Of a stretch of DNA of 13,414 nt, positions 1-5,681 are shown one piece after another. Origin of the DNA: JAIVGV01 sp035295985 (GTDB lineage: Bacteria > Acidobacteriota > Blastocatellia > Pyrinomonadales > Pyrinomonadaceae); the NCBI GenBank assembly GCA_035295985.1, contig DATHBT010000218.1, positions 1 through 13,414 of the forward strand. The letters run 5' to 3'. Positions within the stretch are counted from its first letter, which is position 1. Every line of letters begins with the position of its first letter. The notes beneath the pieces were generated by a model. The model was given only the letters and a program-made list of their open reading frames with translations. It was not told where the DNA came from and did not search any database. Made by a program: the position numbers and the translations under genes.

Positions 1-53
1 GTCTAACGCAGCGCGGCCATTTTTGCATTCGCGCCGGCCGCGCCGGGCGATGT

Positions 54-59
54 TATACT
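54..59 (+). promoter_or_regulatory. -10 hexamer upstream of the brnT-like gene
   Basis: TATACT lies in an otherwise GC-rich stretch and ends 6 bases before the GTG start at 66. A transcript would therefore begin at or next to the start codon, which implies a leaderless message. No good -35 lies 16-18 bases upstream; the nearest TTGCAT (23-28) is 25 bases away. An 8-bp inverted repeat (GCGCGGCC at 11-18, GGCCGCGC at 36-43) lies just upstream and could be an operator. The promoter role is inferred. Confidence 0.45.
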
Positions 60-65
60 GATCAG

Positions 66-338
66 GTGGGTTACAGGTGGGATGAGAAGAAGGCGAAGGT
101 CAACCTTGAGAAACATGGGGTCTCTTTTGACGAGGCCAAGACCGTCTTCGACGATCCGCTCTACGTGGATTTCTACGACCCGGATAACTCCTACGATGAG
201 CACCGTTACATTATTATCGGGGAGTCGAATCGGGGTCGCCTGTTGCTGGTGTCTTACACGAACAGAGGCGGCACACTTCGCCTGATAAGCTCAAGAGAAG
301 CGACGCCCGCCGAGCGTAAAGTTTATGAGGAAGGTTAA
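66..338 (+). CDS. brnT: BrnT-family ribonuclease toxin
   Basis: This 90-residue protein belongs to the BrnT family (formerly DUF497), small RNase toxins with a RelE-like fold that cleave cellular RNA and are neutralised by a co-encoded antitoxin. Family features visible are the N-terminal WDEKKAKVNLEKHGVSFDEA segment (residues 5-24), the following VFDDP, a central beta-rich part ending in LLLVSYT, and the C-terminal ISSREATPAERKVYEE signature (about 74-89). The length is normal for the family. The start is GTG at 66; no Shine-Dalgarno sequence precedes it, but a -10 box ends 6 bases upstream, so leaderless translation is plausible. The gene overlaps the next one by 14 bases, as expected for a toxin-antitoxin operon with the toxin first. 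Family assignment is firm; activity is inferred. Confidence 0.9.
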   Translation: MGYRWDEKKAKVNLEKHGVSFDEAKTVFDDPLYVDFYDPDNSYDEHRYIIIGESNRGRLLLVSYTNRGGTLRLISSREATPAERKVYEEG

Positions 339-564
339 GCCGGAACCAGAGGACGAGCTTCGCCCCGAGTACGATCTGCGCGGCCTGCGCGTGAGAGGGA
401 TGGGGCCGGGCCGGAAGAAGTTCGGCGACGTGATCCGGTTGGAGCCTGACGTGGCGGCTGCATTCCCGGACGCGGCAGCGGTGAACGAAGCCCTCCGCTT
501 TCTCATCAGGATCGCGAAGGAGAATCGGCCCGACTCCGGGCCGCGGAAGGCCACAGCTGGCTAA
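325..564 (+). CDS. Putative antitoxin partner of BrnT (non-canonical BrnA-like)
   Basis: This 79-residue protein starts with ATG inside the 3' end of the toxin gene (14-base overlap), which points to translational coupling. It has a charged N-terminus, a short PEYDLRGLRVRG segment, then a strand-helix-helix-like region with LEPDVAAAFPDAAAVNEALRF (about 45-65, key residues DVA, FP, AVNEALR). I recognise this as a widespread small family found next to BrnT- or PIN-type toxins and often left as hypothetical. It lacks the usual C-terminal ribbon-helix-helix layout of Brucella BrnA, so I give no gene symbol. The expected job is to bind and neutralise BrnT and perhaps repress the operon; this is inferred from context. 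Coding is supported by family resemblance and by the tight overlap. Confidence 0.72.
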   Translation: MRKVKPEPEDELRPEYDLRGLRVRGMGPGRKKFGDVIRLEPDVAAAFPDAAAVNEALRFLIRIAKENRPDSGPRKATAG

Positions 565-680
565 GGCGCGTGCGCGCCCGACCTCTCCCCGCCGCCAAGG
601 TTTCTGTGCTCGCGGCCGGCGTTCGGCGCGACGCCTCTTCAAGTTTGATTATGAATCCCTCCACGAGGAAAGGCCCTTCA
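565..680 (+). other. Intergenic gap between the antitoxin and the secreted kinase-like gene
   Basis: The reading frame of the downstream gene stays open back to an ATG at 570, but the residues it would add before 681 are arginine-rich and show no family or export feature. I treat 570-680 as untranslated. A near-palindrome GGCGCGTGCGCGCC follows the antitoxin stop but has no T-tract. No convincing promoter is seen. Confidence 0.4.
665..673 (+). promoter_or_regulatory. Ribosome binding site that fixes the start at 681
   Basis: GAGGAAAGG sits 7 bases before the ATG at 681. This spacing is ideal, and the protein from 681 begins directly with a signal peptide. Both facts favour 681 over the upstream in-frame ATGs at 570 and 651. 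Confidence 0.75.
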
Positions 681-1811
681 ATGATTCGTAAGCTGTCTCA
701 TCTCTTCGTCGCTCCTCTGCTGCTTCTTCTCCTGTCTGCGTCGGCCGAGGCGCAGAAGGCATGCTTCACGCGGGAGGTGCGCGCCGCCGCCGAACGCAGC
801 GCCAAGGTCTGGCAGGAGCCTGACCCCGGCTACGACCCCGTCCTCGGCTACAACCCGGAAGCGGGGCCGCGCAAGGGCGCGCCCGAGGTTGATGAGAACG
901 GACTCGCCAAGCCCTTCAAGTGCGTCGCCAACAAAGACCCCAACAAGGGCGCGGGCACGACGCCCAAGTTCCACTGCTCGGTCGAGGGCGTGACGGAAGA
1001 CGACGGCGATCTCGTCCGCTACAAGGTGAAGCCGCACTTCAAGGGGCAGTCGAAGGACAAGCGCAACGGCGAAATCTACGGCGAGTTCCTCTCCTCGCGC
1101 TTCTCGAAGGCGCTCGGCTTCTTCGCCGACGACTCTTGGGTGGCCGACGTCACCTGCCCCGACTGCCAGAAGAGCCTGACGAGCGGCTTCCAGGGCGCGC
1201 CGTGGCAGCCCTTCCAGCCGGCCGCCGGCATCGAGCTGCACACGGGGCGCGGCATCGACGTTGACTGCAACAACAAGGACGGCGCGCCCATCGCCGAGTC
1301 GCTCGCGCGCCTGCTCCAGGCGGGCGCGCCGCGCGCCGAGATCGACGCCTTCAAGCTCTGGCTCGCCTTCATCGACCACGGCGACACCAAGACCGACAAC
1401 CAGAAGTTCGCCTGCCTCGACTCGGAGAAGAACGCGGACGGCACGCGCACCTGCAAGGAGGGTCAGTACATCTTCTACGTCAGCGACATGGGATCGACCT
1501 GGGGCTACTCGGCTTCGAGCGAGAGCAAGGCGAGGCTGGACAAGTGGAAGGGGAAAGACCCGATCAAGGTCGAGGGCGGGCGCTGCACCACTACGGCCAA
1601 GAGCGTCGGCGACGCCAACGTCGGCGAGGCCGGGCGCAAGCTCCTGGCTGACAGGCTGCAACGTCTCCTCGACGCCGAGCGTGAGAACAAGCTCGTCACG
1701 CGCGTCTTCGCCGCCTCGCGTAACCACGAGCGCGACCAGCCGGCCGAGGCCTGGGCCGCGGAGTTCGAGCGCAAGGCCCGCACGATCATCGACGCGAGCT
1801 GCTCGAACTGA
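681..1811 (+). CDS. Secreted cysteine-rich protein with atypical-kinase-like motifs
   Basis: This 376-residue protein has a clear signal peptide (charged MIRK, a run of leucines, cleavage near AEA|Q at about residue 24), so it is exported. The mature part has ten cysteines (28, 81, 99, 159, 162, 196, 245, 258, 302, 374), an even number that suits disulfides outside the cytoplasm. The core order resembles HipA, PI3/4-kinase-like and secreted Fam20/CotH-type kinases: candidate nucleotide-binding lysine in YKVK (115/117), a helix with Glu in GEIYGEFLSSR (131/135), a catalytic-loop-like HGDTKTDN (233-240, Asp235 and Asn240) and a metal-Asp-like SDMGSTWG (268-275, Asp269). I remember similar Acidobacteriota hypothetical proteins with H-x-D-x-K and D-(M/L)-G-x-(T)-(F/W)-G motifs. 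The kinase reading is an inference from motif order; no exact family name can be given. The next gene follows after 20 bases. Confidence 0.7.
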   Translation: MIRKLSHLFVAPLLLLLLSASAEAQKACFTREVRAAAERSAKVWQEPDPGYDPVLGYNPEAGPRKGAPEVDENGLAKPFKCVANKDPNKGAGTTPKFHCSVEGVTEDDGDLVRYKVKPHFKGQSKDKRNGEIYGEFLSSRFSKALGFFADDSWVADVTCPDCQKSLTSGFQGAPWQPFQPAAGIELHTGRGIDVDCNNKDGAPIAESLARLLQAGAPRAEIDAFKLWLAFIDHGDTKTDNQKFACLDSEKNADGTRTCKEGQYIFYVSDMGSTWGYSASSESKARLDKWKGKDPIKVEGGRCTTTAKSVGDANVGEAGRKLLADRLQRLLDAERENKLVTRVFAASRNHERDQPAEAWAAEFERKARTIIDASCSN

Positions 1812-1831
1812 CTCGGCCCGCCGCCTGTAGA

Positions 1832-2365
1832 ATGAGACCGCCCGAAATTTTCGAGACGGAGCGGCTGCTCCTCCGCGTCCCGCGCCCCTCGGACGCACAG
1901 GCCATCTTCGAGGGCTACGCGCGGGACGCCGAGGTCGTGCGCTACCTCGTCTGGCGTCCTCACAATGACATCGGCGAGACCGAACAGTTCCTCGAACGGT
2001 GTGCGCAGGGGTGGGCCTCGGGCGACGAGTTCCCCTGGGCCGTCACGCTCAAAGAGGGCGGCGACCTTGTCGGCATGATGGGTCTGCGCCTGCGGGGGTT
2101 CAAGGCGGACGTCGGTTATGTTTTCGCGCGCCGCTGGTGGGGGCGGGGCTTCGCGGCTGAGGCCCTGCGGCCGGTTGTCGGGTGGGCGCTCTCGCAGCCC
2201 GCCGTCTTCCGCGTGTGGGCGCTCTGCGACGTTGACAACGCGGCCTCGGCGCGCGTCCTTGAGAAGGTCGGGATGACGCGCGAGGGGCTGCTGCGTCGAA
2301 ACACTTTGCACCCGAACGTGAGCGACGAGCCGCGCGACAGCTACTGCTACGCGGTGGTGAAGTAA
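1832..2365 (+). CDS. GNAT acetyltransferase, RimJ/RimL type
   Basis: This 177-residue protein has the form of the GNAT N-acetyltransferases related to RimJ and RimL (Acetyltransf_3), which move an acetyl group from acetyl-CoA to an amino group, often a protein N-terminus or a small molecule. Visible marks are the N-terminal ETERLLLRVPRPSDA segment (8-22), the central VGMMGLRL strand, the GYVFARRWWGRGFAAEAL stretch holding the acetyl-CoA pyrophosphate loop (R-x-x-G-x-G/A pattern, about 95-112), and the late DNAASARVLEKVGM motif, in which Asn and Ala-Ser-x-x-x-x-E-K-x-G-F/M are typical. Length is normal. It lies 20 bases after the secreted protein and 21 before the P-loop gene, so the three may be cotranscribed. 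The substrate cannot be told. Confidence 0.9.
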   Translation: MRPPEIFETERLLLRVPRPSDAQAIFEGYARDAEVVRYLVWRPHNDIGETEQFLERCAQGWASGDEFPWAVTLKEGGDLVGMMGLRLRGFKADVGYVFARRWWGRGFAAEALRPVVGWALSQPAVFRVWALCDVDNAASARVLEKVGMTREGLLRRNTLHPNVSDEPRDSYCYAVVK

Positions 2366-2386
2366 GCGCGCCGACCCCCGCGTGTC

Positions 2387-2917
2387 GTGAGGAGAATCCT
2401 GATCATCGGGCCGGGCGGCGCGGGCAAGTCAACACTGGCGCGGCGGCTTGGCCGGCAACTCGATCTCGAAGTCTTCCACCTCGACAAGCTCTACTGGCGG
2501 CCCGGTTGGGTCGAGCCGCCGAAGGACGAGTGGCGGGAGACCGTCGGAGAGTTAATGGCGCGCGACTCGTGGATCGTGGACGGCAACTACTCCGGCACAC
2601 TCGACCTGCGGCTCGCTCGCTGCGACACGGTCGTCTTCCTCGACCTGCCGCGCACGGTCTGCCTGTGGGGGATCGTCAAGAGGAGACTTGCCTACCGGGC
2701 CGGCGGCAGGCCCGACGTGGCCGAGGGCTGCCGCGAGCGGCTGACTTTGGAGTTCGTCCGCTGGGTGTGGGGCTACCGGCGCAGGTCGCGGCCGAAGGTG
2801 CTCGCGAGGCTCGCCGCCGTCGCGGCCGAAAAGCGGATCATACGGCTGCGCTCGCGGCGCGAGGTCGAGCGGTTTCTCGCCGCGCCTAACACCTGGTCGG
2901 AGCCGACGGCGGGTTGA
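2387..2917 (+). CDS. FlaR-like P-loop NTPase / small-molecule kinase-like protein
   Basis: This 176-residue protein starts with a Walker A loop right after the first strand (GPGGAGKST, residues 8-16). It then shows FHLDKLYW (about 30-37), WIVDGNY (61-67) and a DTVVFLDLPR strand, with an arginine-rich lid region (KRRLAYRAGGRPD). This is the layout of the adenylate-kinase-like group annotated as DNA topology modulation protein FlaR in Firmicutes; the true substrate of this group is uncertain. The start is GTG at 2387, chosen because the P-loop must lie near the N-terminus. No strong Shine-Dalgarno is seen, which fits coupling to the acetyltransferase 21 bases upstream. It is cytoplasmic, with no signal peptide. 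Confidence 0.82.
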   Translation: MRRILIIGPGGAGKSTLARRLGRQLDLEVFHLDKLYWRPGWVEPPKDEWRETVGELMARDSWIVDGNYSGTLDLRLARCDTVVFLDLPRTVCLWGIVKRRLAYRAGGRPDVAEGCRERLTLEFVRWVWGYRRRSRPKVLARLAAVAAEKRIIRLRSRREVERFLAAPNTWSEPTAG

Positions 2918-2958
2918 GCGCGCGCGTCGCCTCCGTCCTCTGCGAGCGGATCGCACCT

Positions 2959-2987
2959 TTGACAGGGCCGGCGCTTCGCTGTAATTT
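2959..2987 (+). promoter_or_regulatory. Sigma70-type promoter of the double-AP2 gene
   Basis: A consensus -35 TTGACA (2959-2964) is followed after exactly 17 bases by TAATTT (2982-2987) in a locally AT-rich stretch. Transcription would start near 2994, giving a leader of about 43 bases before the ATG at 3037. This is the best promoter in the window. Confidence 0.75.
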
Positions 2988-3036
2988 TAGTCAGGCATTT
3001 TTACAACAACGCGGAAGGGACTAATAAGAGAGAAGC

Positions 3037-3537
3037 ATGGCGAAGAGTGGTCACAAGGGGATCAGTCGGATCGACTGCCCGGAGCGCAAGACCGTCGGCT
3101 GGTACGTCAGGGTCAGGCTCGGCAACGTCACGAAATCGAAGTTCTTCAGCGACAGCAAGCACGGCGGCAAGGACGAGGCCTTGCAGCGCGCCGTCGAGTG
3201 CCGCGACGAGATGGAGGCGGAACTCGGCAAGCCGCGCACCGACTGGGTGGTCGTCGGCAAGAACCCGCGCAACCGCAGCGGGGTGGTCGGCGTGCGGCGA
3301 ACGGTCAAGAAGCACAAGGGCAAGGACGGGACGATCTACGAGAACGAGGTTTACGAAGTCTCCTGGAACGCGGGCCGCGAGCAGCGCGGGCGCACGTCCG
3401 TCTCGATCCGCAAGTACGGCGAGCTGCGCGCCTTCCGCATGGCCTGCGCCATCCGACGCGAGAAGGAGCGGCAGATCTACGGCGAGGCGGTCGTGAGCAA
3501 GTGGGCCAACGCGGTCGGCAAGGTCTGCGCCGCCTGA
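3037..3537 (+). CDS. Stand-alone tandem AP2-domain DNA-binding protein
   Basis: This 166-residue protein consists almost wholly of two AP2/ERF-like units. Unit one spans about residues 8-59: GISRID, then GWYVRVRL and KFFSD strands, then a KDEALQRAVECRDEM helix. Unit two spans about 81-149: SGVVGVRRTV, YEVSW and TSVSIRKYG strands, then a RAFRMACAIRREKE helix. The linker carries a conserved-looking GKPRTDWVVVGKNPRNR. AP2 domains bind DNA through a three-stranded sheet; in bacteria they are usually attached to HNH or integrase proteins, but here no nuclease is present. I recall close relatives of this size in Acidobacteriota. The basic content fits a nucleoid or transcription factor role; the target is unknown. 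It is transcribed from its own strong promoter. A purine-rich AAGAGAGAAG lies before the ATG. Confidence 0.88.
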   Translation: MAKSGHKGISRIDCPERKTVGWYVRVRLGNVTKSKFFSDSKHGGKDEALQRAVECRDEMEAELGKPRTDWVVVGKNPRNRSGVVGVRRTVKKHKGKDGTIYENEVYEVSWNAGREQRGRTSVSIRKYGELRAFRMACAIRREKERQIYGEAVVSKWANAVGKVCAA

Positions 3538-3580
3538 GGGCTGAACGCGGCGGGCGGCAAAGGTTAGCAGGAGGGTTGAT

Positions 3581-4159
3581 ATGCTTTGGGCGAAACGACT
3601 CACGGTTCCGCTGCTGCTGCTGGCCGCCTGCCTGTCGGACATGCCCGTCGCCCGCACCGCGGCGCGGGATGCCGCCGGGCTGAGCCTTAAACTCTCGGCT
3701 GAGGCCACGACGGTGCGCGTCATGGAGCAGCCGAAGGTGAGCATCCGGATCGCCAACGGGGGCCGCGACCCCGTCGTGCTCGTGCGGCCCAGCGACGGGA
3801 GCGACCGCGGCCTCCGCACCCCGCTCGTCAGGTGGCTCGTCGAGCCTGTGCCCGGCGAGGGCGACCCGGAAGCGATAGTCCGGGCCGTGATGCCCTGCGA
3901 CAACATCAACCCCGTGGGGCCTGACGCGGTGTTTACGCTCGCGCCGGGCGAGTCCGAGACCTTCAGCACCTACGTCTGGGCGGCCTTCTCGAAGCCGGGC
4001 AAGTACCGCGTGAGGTACGAGTACGAGAACCGCCCCGCGATGGAGTGGGGCGGCATCCCGCTAGGCGGCGGACACGACGAGGCGACGCTGCGCCGCATCC
4101 GCGAGAGCACGGCCTGCAAGCTCGCGAGCGATGAGGTGATCTTCACGGTTACGGAGTGA
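3581..4159 (+). CDS. Predicted lipoprotein with an Ig-like beta-sandwich domain
   Basis: This 192-residue protein begins with a short signal sequence that ends in a lipobox, LAAC (residues 14-17), so Cys17 is the likely lipidation site and the protein would be anchored to a membrane outside the cytoplasm. The rest alternates beta strands typical of an Ig-like or BsuPI-like fold: VSIRIANGGRDPVVLV, FTLAPGESETFSTYVW and GKYRVRYEYEN. Two further cysteines lie in the mature part (MPCDN and TACKL) and may form a disulfide. No enzyme motif is visible. A strong AGGAGGG (3569-3575) lies 5 bases before the ATG. It follows the AP2 gene by 43 bases and may share its transcript, which would end at the terminator at 4227-4261. 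Function unknown. Confidence 0.8.
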   Translation: MLWAKRLTVPLLLLAACLSDMPVARTAARDAAGLSLKLSAEATTVRVMEQPKVSIRIANGGRDPVVLVRPSDGSDRGLRTPLVRWLVEPVPGEGDPEAIVRAVMPCDNINPVGPDAVFTLAPGESETFSTYVWAAFSKPGKYRVRYEYENRPAMEWGGIPLGGGHDEATLRRIRESTACKLASDEVIFTVTE

Positions 4160-4226
4160 CACGCCGCCCGCGCCGGTTGCGCGGCGATGCGTCTTCCGTA
4201 ATCCCGGCCGGCTGCGACGACGCAAC

Positions 4227-4261
4227 AAAAAGGGCGGCGCAACTAGCGCGCCGCCCTTTTT
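4227..4261. terminator. Bidirectional intrinsic terminator between convergent genes
   Basis: A perfect 14-bp stem (4227-4240 with 4248-4261) of five A-T pairs and nine mostly G-C pairs closes a 7-base loop. It presents a T-run on either strand. It lies between the stop of the lipoprotein gene at 4159 and the stop of the minus-strand DUF1501 gene at 4285, so it can end both transcripts. Confidence 0.9.
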
Positions 4262-4284
4262 ACGTTCCACCCCCTAACTCGCCT

Positions 4285-5553
4285 TCAGCCGAGCACGCCG
4301 CGGAAGTTCCGCGGGTCGGCCGCGTGGCGCGGGAAGATTTTTGCGAGGTCGGCCGCGCCGAGGTGTTTGCGGGCGACTTCGCCGAACACGTCGCGGAAGT
4401 CGGTGGTGAGGGCGAGGTCGCGGCCCTCGTAGAGCTTTTCGGCGGAGAGGCCGGGCCAGTCGCCGTAAACGCGGCCCCCACGCGTCGAGCCGCCGACGAC
4501 GAACATCGCGTTGGCGTGGCCGTGGTCTGTCCCGCGGTTGCCGTTCTCGCGCGCTGTGCGGCCGAACTCTGACATCGTCAGGATCACGACGTCGTCCATG
4601 CGCGCCGGGCCGAGGTCTGCGTAGAGCGCGGCGACGCCTGCGCCGAACTCGGTCAGCCGCGCGGCGAGCTGGCCGCGCGCGCCGCCCTGATTAGTGTGCG
4701 TGTCCCACCCGCCCACTTCCGTGAACGCCACCTCCAGCCCGACGCCGGCCTTGACGAGCTGCGCGATCTGCAAGAGCGCGTTGCCGTAGGGCGTGCGCGG
4801 GTACTGCGCGCCGTTCTCAGGCTGGTACTGCGCGGGGTTGACGCGCTTCAGAAAATTGATCGCCTCGAACGTCTCCTTGCCCGTGCCGCGCAGGGCCTCC
4901 GTCGCGGCCTGCTCGTAGATGTCCTCGAAGCCGCCCTGAACGACCTGCGACTGCTGGCCCGCGCGTACGGTGAAGTCCCGCAGGTTCGCGATGGCGAGCG
5001 CGCTTGCTTGGCCCTGCATCGCGCGCGGCAGGTTCTGCGTGAAGGAGACGGCGCGGAAGGGAGTCGCCCGCGGGTCGGGCCGCGACTGCACGACGCGGTT
5101 GAGCCAGCCGTCCTGGGTGGATTTGACGCCGGGCGTGCCCGACTCCATGTAGTCCTGCGCGTCGAAGTGCGAGCGCGTCGAGTCGGGCGACCCCGCGGCG
5201 TGAACTACCGCCAAACGCTTCGCGTCCCAGATCGGTTTCAGCCCCGCGAGCGACGGGTGCAGCCCGAAGAAGCCGTCCAGGTCAACGGCCGACTCGCCCG
5301 CCGCGCCTCGCCCGGGGCGCGCGACCGCGATTGACGGACGCCACTCGTAATAACCCGACTCGCCGTGCGGCACGACCATGTTCAGGCCGTCCACCGCGCC
5401 GCGCTGGAAGATGGCGACGAGTGTCTTGCGACGCCCATTCGGCCCCGACTTAGCGCCCTCCGCCAATACCGCGCGCTCAAGGAATGACGGTAGGCCCACG
5501 CCCAAGCTCGCCAGCGCCACGCCGCCCGACTTCAGAAAGAACCTGCGATTCAT
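4285..5553 (-). CDS. DUF1501 family Tat-exported protein
   Basis: This 422-residue protein belongs to DUF1501, a sulfatase/alkaline-phosphatase-like group of exported proteins of unknown activity. It opens with a twin-arginine signal (NRRFFLKSGG, residues 2-11) followed by a hydrophobic stretch, so it is exported folded. Family marks are LVAIFQRGAVDGLNMVVP (45-62), FGLHPSLAGL (96-105), RSHFDAQDYMESG (127-139), GGWDTHTNQ (281-289), SEFGRT (328-333) and GTDHGHAN (341-348). The Asp and His residues in the last motifs look like metal ligands. Length is normal. An AGAGG (minus strand, 5567-5563) lies 9 bases before the ATG and abuts the foot of a large inverted repeat. The DUF1800 gene lies upstream on the same strand, the usual pairing, which suggests a joint role at the cell surface. 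Confidence 0.93.
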   Translation of the reverse strand: MNRRFFLKSGGVALASLGVGLPSFLERAVLAEGAKSGPNGRRKTLVAIFQRGAVDGLNMVVPHGESGYYEWRPSIAVARPGRGAAGESAVDLDGFFGLHPSLAGLKPIWDAKRLAVVHAAGSPDSTRSHFDAQDYMESGTPGVKSTQDGWLNRVVQSRPDPRATPFRAVSFTQNLPRAMQGQASALAIANLRDFTVRAGQQSQVVQGGFEDIYEQAATEALRGTGKETFEAINFLKRVNPAQYQPENGAQYPRTPYGNALLQIAQLVKAGVGLEVAFTEVGGWDTHTNQGGARGQLAARLTEFGAGVAALYADLGPARMDDVVILTMSEFGRTARENGNRGTDHGHANAMFVVGGSTRGGRVYGDWPGLSAEKLYEGRDLALTTDFRDVFGEVARKHLGAADLAKIFPRHAADPRNFRGVLG

Positions 5554-5567
5554 TGCTTCAAACCTCT

Positions 5568-5672
5568 AGCTGTTAGCGATTAGCTGTTAGCCGTTAGCAA
5601 AATCGAAAACCTAAACGAAGGCCGAAAGCTGTTTCGTTCCGGCTAATAGCTAAGAGCTAATAGCTAACAGCT
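5568..5672. repeat. Inverted pair of degenerate heptamer arrays (AGCTNTT type)
   Basis: The left arm 5568-5598 reads as four tandem 7-mers plus AGC: AGCTGTT, AGCGATT, AGCTGTT, AGCCGTT. The reverse complement of the right arm 5642-5672 reads AGCTGTT, AGCTATT, AGCTCTT, AGCTATT, AGC. The 31-base arms match at 27 positions and are separated by 43 bases, in which AACGAA (5614-5619) can pair with TTCGTT (5633-5638). The element fills most of the 128-base gap between the DUF1800 stop and the DUF1501 start and is far richer in A+T than its surroundings. It could act as a hairpin in the shared transcript or be a non-autonomous repeat element; it also resembles the heptanucleotide short tandem repeats known from cyanobacteria. 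Confidence 0.85.
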
Positions 5673-5681
5673 TCTTCCCCG

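Noticed and set aside
23..28. TTGCAT as a -35 element for the toxin promoter
   Set aside because: It is 25 bases from TATACT, too far for a sigma70 promoter.
567..580. GGCGCGTGCGCGCC as a terminator of the toxin-antitoxin operon
   Set aside because: The loop would be only two bases and no T-run follows.
678..1898. Long open frame (406 codons) on the minus strand opposite the secreted kinase-like gene
   Set aside because: It is rich in Arg, Ala, Val and Leu without domain motifs, as expected for the antisense of a GC-rich gene. The plus-strand frame has a signal peptide, a ribosome site and ordered motifs.
5568..5672. CRISPR array reading of the 7-mer repeats
   Set aside because: The units are directly abutting 7-mers without spacers, and no cas gene is present.
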